DNA from: JABSOG01 sp041583135
Lineage (GTDB): Bacteria; Pseudomonadota; Gammaproteobacteria; Enterobacterales; Alteromonadaceae
Assembly: GCA_041583135.1 (NCBI GenBank)
Contig: JBFHGJ010000061.1
Coordinates: forward strand, 1-34,002
Length of the DNA stretch: 34,002 bases
Reading direction: 5' to 3'
The position numbers and the translations under genes are program-made. Position 1 is the first letter of the stretch, and every line of letters begins with the position of its first letter. A model generated the notes under the pieces. The model searched no databases. It saw only the letters and a list, made by a program, of their open reading frames with translations, and was not told the DNA's origin. Of this stretch, positions 23,559 to 32,200 are shown piece after piece.

Positions 23559-25652
23559 TTATTTGGCAACAACCGTCAGCACCGGCGCTGAAGGTGTCGC
23601 GGCGTTAACGCTAAAGCTGTATTCACCGGCGTTGGTGATCTCCAGCTTGAAGTTACCGTCGCCCGGCAAAGACATTGGGGTTTGACCGCCCAATACCACA
23701 TTTTCACTACCGGCAACTGCACCTAGCGTTGAATCGTTCTGCCAATCGGCATCGGCGATTTTGAACTCAAAAGTACCAGCTTCTAAGGTCACGTCTAAGG
23801 TGAAAACACCGGTATCAGATACGCTCAATACGTAGTTATCGTCATTGCTCCAGCCATTCATTGAGCCTTTTAAGTACATGGTGCGGCCAAAGTACGGCAC
23901 ATGTTTGCTGACAGTCAACTTAGGCGCAGCTTTGTCGCTGGCTTCCACATCGAACATCACCAAGGTATCGCCTGCTAATGACAGTTTGAGGTTATCGCCC
24001 GGCAAAGTGAGGGTTTTAACGCTGTCTAAGGTGATATCCTGATCGTCAGTCATCGCGCCTAAGGTCGAAGTCGGCAGCCAGTCAGGGTCGGCAATTTTGA
24101 ACTCGTAGTCACCAGCACTCATCACGCCAATCCAGCTGTAGTGGTTGTTGGCGTAGCTGAACTCATAGCCTTCAACAGTACCCCAACCGTTCATTGAGCC
24201 TTTCAAATAAAGGGTCTTGTCGCCGTATGGAATAGCATTCGAGACAGTCAAAATCGGCGCTTCTAAATCGGTGGCGTCTAACACAAACTTGTAGTTGCCT
24301 TCCTCGGCGATGGTCATCTTAATGTTCATCGCTACGCCTTCACCAAAGACCAGGGTCTTAGCTTCGTCGAGGTTAAGCATTTCGTTGCCTTCGGCAGCGC
24401 CAAAGTTGGTCTCTTGCGTCCAGTTGGCATCGGCAATTTTGAACTCATAGTCGCCAGCGGCCAGCGCGTATTCAGACTCATACTGATGATTGCCAAGGTA
24501 AACCATGTGCTTGGTATTGCTCCACTCATTCATGGTGCCTTTTACATACATCAATTTGTCGTAGGCCACTTCAATTACGGTCAATACTGGCGCAGCTGGG
24601 TCTGTGGCATCAAAAGTGAATTGGTAGTTGGCCGTTTCGGCAACGTTCATTTTGAGGTTTTGACCTTCCACAACGGTAAGGGCCTTGCCCTCGCCTAATA
24701 CGATGTCTTCACTGCCCGCTTCTGCGCCAAATGAGGTGGATTCCATCCAGTTGGCATCGGCAATCTTGAACTCAACCGGGTCAGCTGAACCTTCGATGCG
24801 AGCCACCATGGTGTAAATGTTGTCAGCGTAGCTAAAGGCATAGCCGTCTTGTGCTTCCCAGCCGTTTAAGCCGCCGCGCAAGTAAAGTACGGTTTCACCC
24901 GGTACGAATACGTCAGGAATTTCAATGCTTGGGTCAGGAATACAAGCGTCGCCTGCTTCGTTTAAGATCTCACCCTCACCACATTGCGGTGTAGCACCAC
25001 CTGGCACAACCAAAGAGTCGAAAGTACGCGGCCATGGGAATACGGTGTGCTCATAACCTTCGAGTACAAAGAAGGCACCGGTAGGATTGGCCTCAGCGTT
25101 AGAAACAACAACAGATAAATCGGCCGTCTGCAACCCTAGCTCAAGGCTGTGAGGAATAAACCAGATACAGTTTGGGTCTTCGGCAAGGTCCATCACCCAA
25201 TAGGCACCAAAGTTTGGATCGATACCTGTCGGAGTAATTGGGGCTGTCCAGTCAGTGCCACCATTGGCACGGTCAAAATCAGCATATGAGTTACATACGT
25301 CATTGTTCCAGGCATGTAACCCCCAGGTACTGTAATCCCCCTCTCGCAGCGCGTAGTAGATCACGACCTCACCAGATTGCGGCGTATATTCAGGGGCTGG
25401 CATGGTGTAGTCGTTGGCGCCATCAACCCATTGGTTGGTATCGTAGGCACAACCACCAGCGGCGGCAACTTGAGGGTAAACACAGGGGTTTTCAACGCAG
25501 CTTAAGCCGTCGTCGCTTAGGGTATCTGGTGCTTTACACCATAATGGGGCTTCTTCGAGTACAGTGGTAGTGTCGCTACCGCCGCAACCGACTAACGTGA
25601 CAGTGAATATGGCCAATAGCACCATGGTCAACTGTTTGAAGTATTTAGACAT
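23559..25652 (-). CDS. Starch-binding lipoprotein: CBM41-like module plus four SusE/F-like carbohydrate-binding repeats
   Basis: This 697-residue protein starts at the ATG at 25652, seven bases after a GGAG. An in-frame TTG at 25673 is a weaker alternative. The lipobox LVGC gives a lipidated C23, with glycine at +2 (no Lys- or Asp-type retention signal). A pullulanase-type CBM41 module spans about 85-205 (VIYYALREGDYSTWGLHAWN). A small cysteine pair module (CGEGEILNEAGDACI, 214-228) follows. Four repeats start at about 245, 356, 468 and 580, each with LYLKGSMNGW-like and EFKIADADW-like motifs. No catalytic domain is present. The inferred role is starch capture at the outer membrane, like SusE/SusF. 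It is the first gene of the minus-strand run and divergent from the TonB receptor. Cysteines outside the lipobox could form disulfides. Confidence 0.88.
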   Translation of the reverse strand: MSKYFKQLTMVLLAIFTVTLVGCGGSDTTTVLEEAPLWCKAPDTLSDDGLSCVENPCVYPQVAAAGGCAYDTNQWVDGANDYTMPAPEYTPQSGEVVIYYALREGDYSTWGLHAWNNDVCNSYADFDRANGGTDWTAPITPTGIDPNFGAYWVMDLAEDPNCIWFIPHSLELGLQTADLSVVVSNAEANPTGAFFVLEGYEHTVFPWPRTFDSLVVPGGATPQCGEGEILNEAGDACIPDPSIEIPDVFVPGETVLYLRGGLNGWEAQDGYAFSYADNIYTMVARIEGSADPVEFKIADANWMESTSFGAEAGSEDIVLGEGKALTVVEGQNLKMNVAETANYQFTFDATDPAAPVLTVIEVAYDKLMYVKGTMNEWSNTKHMVYLGNHQYESEYALAAGDYEFKIADANWTQETNFGAAEGNEMLNLDEAKTLVFGEGVAMNIKMTIAEEGNYKFVLDATDLEAPILTVSNAIPYGDKTLYLKGSMNGWGTVEGYEFSYANNHYSWIGVMSAGDYEFKIADPDWLPTSTLGAMTDDQDITLDSVKTLTLPGDNLKLSLAGDTLVMFDVEASDKAAPKLTVSKHVPYFGRTMYLKGSMNGWSNDDNYVLSVSDTGVFTLDVTLEAGTFEFKIADADWQNDSTLGAVAGSENVVLGGQTPMSLPGDGNFKLEITNAGEYSFSVNAATPSAPVLTVVAK

Positions 25653-25883
25653 TTTGTCTCTCCAACATCTCAAAGTTCGTCATTGCTTTATTTTTTAAGG
25701 TTGATACTGTCACGTAATCAAAAAACACTATATTTTTCATCCTGTGGCTTTGCATAAATTGCATGTATTGCATGCAAAAAAAGTGGTGCTTCATCTTGGT
25801 GTTTTGCTGCGCCAGTTTTGTGCAAAGGCCCGCTATTTATAGACTTTTCGGCTTTTTCAGGGAAGTACAAAATAACAACAACG

Positions 25884-25913
25884 ACTATGAATACGTATTC
25901 AAAGAACTGTCAA
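25884..25913 (-). promoter_or_regulatory. Candidate promoter of the starch-binding lipoprotein operon
   Basis: On the minus strand a perfect TTGACA (25908-25913) is followed after 18 bases by CATAGT (25884-25889). The TACGTA operator fills the spacer, so a bound repressor would directly occlude polymerase. The leader to the ATG would be long, about 220 bases. Confidence 0.5.
25888..25901. promoter_or_regulatory. LacI-family-type operator TGAATACGTATTCA
   Basis: A perfect 14-bp palindrome with the same central ATACGTAT as the sites before glgP, but with TGA/TCA arms instead of TTTGC/GCAAA. It sits in the spacer of the minus-strand promoter and about 100 bases upstream of the plus-strand promoter. 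A shared or closely related LacI-family maltodextrin regulator is the likely ligand. This is inference. Confidence 0.72.
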
Positions 25914-25999
25914 TTTCATCAAAGTTTCATAATTTATTTATTTGTTTACAATAACTTAACTCTTTGTGTTGCATTGTTTACAGCAATTTGGTTAAAAAA

Positions 26000-26028
26000 T
26001 TGACAGTTGTAATCAATGCACCGATAAG
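26000..26028 (+). promoter_or_regulatory. Candidate promoter of the TonB-receptor gene
   Basis: TTGACA (26000-26005) and GATAAG (26023-26028) are 17 bases apart. The -35 region AAATTGACAGTT is an exact inverted copy of the one serving the opposite strand (25905-25916). The leader to the ATG would be about 110 bases. Confidence 0.5.
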
Positions 26029-26148
26029 TAGCATAGTCACTGTCACGATATATCTTAAAACTTGTAGCAATAAGGATGTTCCACAAAAGGGCTTGTTATG
26101 CCCGGTGTTTAACAAACGACATTGTTTACATTGTTAGGATAGCTAAAA

Positions 26149-29112
26149 ATGAACCAGTTCAAACCCAGTGTATTGACCCTTGCGCTATTTGCCGCAGGTC
26201 TAACCATGACCGCCCCTTTTGGCGGCATTGCACACGCTCAAGAACAACAAGTAGAAAACGAACAGGATGCCAACGCCGACAAAACCAAAAAGGAAGAGGA
26301 AAAGGTCGAAGCGATCCAAGTCCGAGGTTTTCGCGGCTCAGTCATCAAGTCTCTTAATACCAAGCGTTATTCAGATACCGTAGTCGATGCCATCTCTGCC
26401 GACGATATCGGCGGCTTACCCGATGTTTCGATTGCCGATTCGCTTACCCGTATGCCGGGTATTACCTCGGTCCGTATCGACGGCCAGTCAAGTGAGTTGA
26501 ATATTCGCGGCTTGTCGGGTGTCTTTGTATTTTCAACCTTAAACGGCCGTGAAATGGTGTCGAACTCCGGTGGCCGTGCCGTCCAGTTCGACCAATACCC
26601 GTCTGAGCTTATCGAGCAGGCAATGATTTATAAATCACAAAAAGCCTCTTTGATTGAAGGTGGTGTAGCCGGTACTATCGAGCTGCAAACCGCCAATGCG
26701 CTGGACAACGACGAAGATGAAATGATCCGCCTCTCAGCGCACGGCAACTGGAACGAAGCCGCTGCCGACAACGCCGACTCAGGCTCCATCGGTCATCGTT
26801 TGACCGCCTCTTATCAGGCCAAGCTGCTTGACGATACCGTGGGCTTGTCTATCGGTTATGCCCGCATGTTCCAACCGACCGTATCCAGCCGCTTCGTGAA
26901 CTACCAGTTTGACGAAAGAAACCTCTCTGACGATTATGACGGTGCGCCTGAATCACTGCTGGTCTCATCTGGTTTTGAGCTAAATGAGCGCGGTGGTGAA
27001 GATACTCGTAACGCTTTTGTCGTAGCATTGAACTGGCAAGCCAATGAGCGCTGGCACTTCCAAAGCGATATTTTTTACTCTGATTATGAATCGCTTAAGT
27101 GGGACCGTGGTCTACGTGTTTCGGGCTTAAACAATATTGATGGCGGCGCATTGACGCTGACCAACCCGATTATTTCTAACGGTGCTCTGATCGGCGGTAC
27201 TTTTAGTCGCGACCCTGACAACTTGTCGCCTTCCGCCACCTTACAGCGCAGTGATGTGTTCAACATGAACATTCAAACCCAAGCCGACGACAACTCCACC
27301 GACTCCAGTGTTTTCTCTGCTGGTATCAAGGCTGACTGGGACGCCACTGACCGTTTGACCATGCACTTTGACTACTCTCATGCGCAAGCCGAAGAAACTT
27401 ACCATGACCGCGTTGTGCGCATGTCGATGTTTGAAGACGCCAGTGCCGCAACCCCATTGGCCGAAGACAATCTCGTGATGACCTATCACTTAAATAGTCT
27501 TGGCGTACCGACGGTTTCTTTCAATCAGGATTTTACCGACCTCAACAAGATGATGGTGACCAGTGCCGAAGCCTATCCGCACATTGAAGAAAACTCCTCA
27601 GATTCGTTCCGCATCGACTTGAACTATGAATTAGACAACCCTTACTTCTCATCATTCGAAAGTGGCGTTCGTATCTCCAACCGCGAATACGAGCTTGATC
27701 GTGGCCGATTTGTTTACGGCACTACCGACTATCGTATGCGTAACGGTCAGTACATCACCTATGATGCCGACGGTAATGAAGTTGTGCGCTATCAGCCATT
27801 CCAATTGACCGAAGACATGGTGACTGTTACCGGTATCGGTGGTGATTTATCGACAATGCCGGCATTTTTGGCGATAGACAATGCCCAAGTGCTCGACAGC
27901 TGGATCCCCGGGGTTGACCAATCACCGGTGAAACTGTGGGCACACAACTGGACAATGACTCAAAACAACGTGGTTGAAGAAGATGTTACCGCAGCGTACT
28001 TCCAAGGCAACATCAGCACCGAAATGTTCGGCAAGCCACTAAGCGGTAATATTGGTGTGCGCATCGTCCACACCAAGCAAGCCGCTACCGGCCTTTTGTT
28101 TATGGGTAAAGACCGTGGTGATGCCATTGCCGATGAAGTGGGTGTCGTCAACAACGACTATATCCTTGGTACCGATGGCGTCAGCTACACCGACGTATTG
28201 CCAAGCATTAACCTTAATTTCTCGTTGACAGAAAACGACCAGTTGCGTTTTGCCTATTCCAAGGCAATGGCTCGCCCTGAATTGCCAAAAATGGCTAACA
28301 GCGGTAGCTTTGACTTTGTTTCGAGTGAGGAAGGTTACATGATCAACCTCAACTCAAGCACCAGTCCAAAACTGCGACCTTTCTACGTGCAACAATTTGA
28401 CCTGTCTTACGAGCACTACCTTGAAGATGGTAACGGCGCTTTGTCAGTAGCCGTTTGGTATAAAGACATTCAAAACATGGTGGCAGAAAATGCCGAGAAG
28501 AACTTCGACTATGCCGCAGCCGGGATTGATGTACCAAATCCACCGGATAGCAAGCTGTATGACGACCAAGGTGAGTTGATCAATTGGCAAAATGGTACCT
28601 ATCGCCATGCCGATAACGTTGCCGATGCCGGTTATCTGCGCGGCTTTGAATTGGCTTACACCCAAACTTTCGACTTTTTGCCTGATTTGTGGAAAGGCTT
28701 AGGCTTTAACCTCAACTACTCTTACACCAAGTCAGAGATCTTAGTACCATCAAAAGTTCCGGGCGAAGTTGGCCAGCCGGGCCCACTTGAAGGCTTATCG
28801 CCAAGAGTCTACAGTGCAACCTTGTTCTATGACTACGATGAGAAGTTTAACGCCCGTATCAGCGCCCGTTATCGTGAAGCTTATCTGAGCCGCCAAATAG
28901 CCATCGGTTCAGACCAAAGCGCCTACTTTAACGAAGAGACCATTTACTCGGCGCAGATGTCGTACAACTTCACCGACAACCTGCAAGCTGTGGTGTCGAT
29001 GGACAACCTCACCGACGAGCCAAATATCTCTTATTTCGGCGATACGAGCCGCACCGGTACGATTCAGTATTTCGGTCGCACCTTGTACTTTGGTGTAAAC
29101 TACAAAATGTAA
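26149..29112 (+). CDS. TonB-dependent receptor, probable maltodextrin uptake
   Basis: The 987-residue protein has a Sec signal peptide ending AHA (28-30), a short charged linker, a TonB-box-like VEAIQV (53-58) and a plug domain with SIADSLTRMPGITSVRIDG and LNIRGLSG. A long beta-barrel follows, with a TonB-receptor C-terminal end (GRTLYFGVNYKM). The plug resembles the Caulobacter MalA-type receptors for carbohydrates, and context gives maltodextrins as the substrate. AGGA upstream of the ATG serves as ribosome-binding site. No SusD partner is encoded next to it. It is divergent from the starch-binding lipoprotein and followed by a terminator-like hairpin before the pullulanase gene. Confidence 0.92.
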   Translation: MNQFKPSVLTLALFAAGLTMTAPFGGIAHAQEQQVENEQDANADKTKKEEEKVEAIQVRGFRGSVIKSLNTKRYSDTVVDAISADDIGGLPDVSIADSLTRMPGITSVRIDGQSSELNIRGLSGVFVFSTLNGREMVSNSGGRAVQFDQYPSELIEQAMIYKSQKASLIEGGVAGTIELQTANALDNDEDEMIRLSAHGNWNEAAADNADSGSIGHRLTASYQAKLLDDTVGLSIGYARMFQPTVSSRFVNYQFDERNLSDDYDGAPESLLVSSGFELNERGGEDTRNAFVVALNWQANERWHFQSDIFYSDYESLKWDRGLRVSGLNNIDGGALTLTNPIISNGALIGGTFSRDPDNLSPSATLQRSDVFNMNIQTQADDNSTDSSVFSAGIKADWDATDRLTMHFDYSHAQAEETYHDRVVRMSMFEDASAATPLAEDNLVMTYHLNSLGVPTVSFNQDFTDLNKMMVTSAEAYPHIEENSSDSFRIDLNYELDNPYFSSFESGVRISNREYELDRGRFVYGTTDYRMRNGQYITYDADGNEVVRYQPFQLTEDMVTVTGIGGDLSTMPAFLAIDNAQVLDSWIPGVDQSPVKLWAHNWTMTQNNVVEEDVTAAYFQGNISTEMFGKPLSGNIGVRIVHTKQAATGLLFMGKDRGDAIADEVGVVNNDYILGTDGVSYTDVLPSINLNFSLTENDQLRFAYSKAMARPELPKMANSGSFDFVSSEEGYMINLNSSTSPKLRPFYVQQFDLSYEHYLEDGNGALSVAVWYKDIQNMVAENAEKNFDYAAAGIDVPNPPDSKLYDDQGELINWQNGTYRHADNVADAGYLRGFELAYTQTFDFLPDLWKGLGFNLNYSYTKSEILVPSKVPGEVGQPGPLEGLSPRVYSATLFYDYDEKFNARISARYREAYLSRQIAIGSDQSAYFNEETIYSAQMSYNFTDNLQAVVSMDNLTDEPNISYFGDTSRTGTIQYFGRTLYFGVNYKM

Positions 29113-29123
29113 TAAACGAGAAG

Positions 29124-29156
29124 AAGGTGTGCTGTAACGGCACACCTTTTTGCTTT
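29124..29156 (+). terminator. Rho-independent terminator or attenuator after the TonB-receptor gene
   Basis: AAGGTGTGC (29124-29132) pairs with GCACACCTT (29140-29148) around a seven-base loop, followed by TTTGCTTTTT. It begins 12 bases after the receptor stop codon and lies 60 bases before the pullulanase start. The T-run is interrupted, so partial read-through is plausible. Confidence 0.8.
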
Positions 29157-29216
29157 TTGGGCCTGCCAAGTGCGGCCTCCTTCTCGCCTTCCTGAATCTA
29201 ATTTCAAGGTACTTCC

Positions 29217-32200
29217 ATGAACCAGATTAAATCAATATCGCTGATATCACTTGCCTTTGCGCTCAGTGGCTGCGGTTCTAGTGGCGGCTCAAGCCCCACC
29301 GTACAACAGCCCAACCAACCTTTGAGCTGTAGCGCGCCGCAAGTGTTGAACGACGCAGGCACGGCTTGTATCGACCCGCCACCAGCCCCTTTGCAATGCC
29401 CGGCACCACAAGTGCCCAATGAAGCCAACGACAGCTGCATCAACCCGCCACCTATGGTTGTGGCCGGTGAAAATCAGGCGCTGCTTTACTACTACCGCGC
29501 AGACGGCAATTATAGCGATTGGAAACTTCACGCTTGGAACAATGATGCCTGCAACGCCTATAGCGACGAATTTTTAAGCCCAATCACTTGGGACAATGGC
29601 GCGGCCATTTCGGGTGTCGATGACAATTACGGCGCCTACTGGGTATTACCGTTAAAAGCAGGCTATGGCAGCTGCGCCAACTACATTATCCATGCCGGTA
29701 ACAGCAAAGATCCTAACGACAACGACCAAATGCTGAGCTTAAGCGCCGAGCGTTGGGCCTTTGTACTCTCTGGCATCGGTATTTTTACCGAGCCGACACT
29801 CTCTAGCGATGATTTACCGGTTTCCATCGAAGGCGCTTCGGCCCACTGGATTGACGAAAAGACCCTATTGTTACCGCAAAACAGCAGCCAACTTAAGTTA
29901 ATGCACAGCGCTGCGGCGGGCTTGAGCCAAATCAGCAGCGATATGCTCGATGCAGACAATAGCGTGGCCCTAACCAGAACCAACCTAACCAACGCGCAAA
30001 AGGCCCTTGTGCCTCACCTAAAAGATTGGTTTGCCTATACCCACAGCCTGAGTCAGACTGAAGTTAAGCAATGGCTTAAGTCGCAACTTGTGGTTGTGAA
30101 CCACAACAGCGATGGCAAAGTGCAATCCGCCACAGCGGTTCAGGCCGCCAAAGTGCTAGATGATCTTTACACCAAAGGCAGCAATGATGCCGACGAAGCG
30201 ACTTTAGGTGCGACATTTAACGACAATGGCACCATATCACTGGCGGTTTGGGCGCCGACTGCGCAAAATGTAAAACTCAAGCTGCGCAGCGGTGAGACCC
30301 AAGCCATGAGCTTAGACGCCACCAGCGGTATTTGGCATATCAACATCGATGGTGCATTAAGCCGTCAATTCTACCGCTATGAGATCACTGCCTATCATCC
30401 ACTGACCGGTAATATCGAAACGGTAGAGGCCACCGACCCTTATTCTGTCAGTCTATCGAGCGATGGTCGCTACACTCAGTTGGTCAACTTGCAAGACAGT
30501 GACTTAAAACCGCAAGGCTGGGATGACCAAACCATCAGCACCATTGAAAACCCGGAAGATGCGGTAGTTTTGGAAGCCCATATTCGTGATTTCAGTATTG
30601 GCGACGACACAGTGTCACAGGCCAATCGTGGTAAATACCTGGCTTTTACCGAAGCCAATTCCAACGCCATGCAGCAGTTAAAATCGCTCAAAGCCGCCGG
30701 TTTGACTCATCTGCACCTACTCCCGCTTAACGACATTGGCACCATAAAAGAAAATGCAGATTCACGTATTGAGTTAACCGATACCGTAGGCGAACTGTGT
30801 GCCGTCAATAGTCAAGCGCCCGTCTGTGGCGTCAATGATAACAGCGCGGTATTGAAAGATGTAATGGCCAGCTACGACCCGACCTCCGAGCAAGCACAAG
30901 CCTTAGTTCAGTCAATGCGTGGCATCGATGGTTTTAACTGGGGCTATGACCCGCATCATTTCAATGCGCCTGAGGGCAGCTATGCCAGCGACCCTGAGGG
31001 CATCACCCGCATCGTTGAAATGCGAAAAATGATTCAGGCGGTACATGAGACCGGCTTACGCATTGCGCTCGATGTGGTGTACAACCATACGACCGCTTCT
31101 GGCTTAAATGACAACTCGGTATTCGATAAAATCGTCCCTGGCTACTATCACCGCTATGATGAATACAGTGGCGATATGATCCGCTCCACCTGCTGCGAAA
31201 ATACCGCCTCCGAGCACAAGATGTTCGACAAATTTGTGGTGGAGTCTTTGGTGCTATGGGCCAAGGAATACAAGTTCGACAGCTTCCGCTTCGATATCAT
31301 GGGTCATATGCCTAAGCAATTGCTGCTAGATGCTAGATCGGCAGTACAAGCGGTCGATCCGGACAACTACTTCTATGGTGAAGGTTGGAACTGGGGCGAA
31401 GTGGTTGATAATCGTCTGTTCGAACAGGCCACTCAAAATAACTTGGCCAATAGCGAGATAGGCACCTTTAACGACCGCAGCCGCGATATTATCCGCGCCG
31501 GCGCGCTGTTTAACGCCAATGTAAACCTTGCCGACCAAGACCATATTCGTTTAGGTCTGGCAGGCACACTCAAAGACTATGTGCTGATTGACAACCACGG
31601 CAATGAAAAAGCCGGTAGCAGCTTCTCTCAGTCGTCTTATGCCGGTGACCCTGCCGATATCATCAATTATGTGTCAAAACACGACAACCGCACTCTATGG
31701 GACGAATTGCAGTATCACTTGGCCAACGATATGACGCTAAGCAACCGAGTACGAGCGCAAAACCTTTCAGCAGCAATGCCACTGCTCAGCCAAGGTATTC
31801 CGTTCTTCCAGCTCGGCGGCAATATGATGCGTTCGAAGTCGTTAGACCGTAACAGCTACGATTCAGGCGACTGGTTTAACCGCGTCGATTACACCATGAA
31901 CAGCAACAACTGGAATGTCGGTTTGCCGTTGGCTGAAGACAACCAAGACAAGTGGCAGCAGATCAAAACGCTTATCGGCAATGAAAACAGCAATGCCAAA
32001 GCGGCTGATATTCAGTTTGCCGCCGCCGTATTTAACGAGTTTTTGCAGGTACGTAACGCCAGCAAACTGTTCCGTCTGACCACAGGTGATGACATCATCA
32101 ACCGCGTTGGCTTCCAAAACACCGGCGTAGGTCAAACCCCGGGCGTGATTGTGATGAGCATCGACGACGGTGTTGGTTTGGTCGATTTAGACCCTGCCAA

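Larger units (their letters stand above)
25653..26148. other. Divergent regulatory region of the starch uptake genes
   Basis: This 496-base gap separates the starch-binding lipoprotein and TonB-receptor starts and holds no plausible gene. It contains a 14-bp TACGTA palindrome, mirrored -35 boxes, and AT-rich sequence. TTTGCATA at 25749-25756 equals the left half of the glg operator, and TTGCATGCAA lies at 25769-25778. They may form a degenerate second operator. A TATAGT hexamer on the minus strand (near 25730) could be another -10 box. CTGTCACG occurs twice, near 25708 and 26040. Confidence 0.6.

Noticed and set aside
25653..25673. TTG start adding seven residues to the starch-binding lipoprotein
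   Set aside because: The ATG at 25652 has a well-placed GGAG and yields a normal lipoprotein signal peptide.
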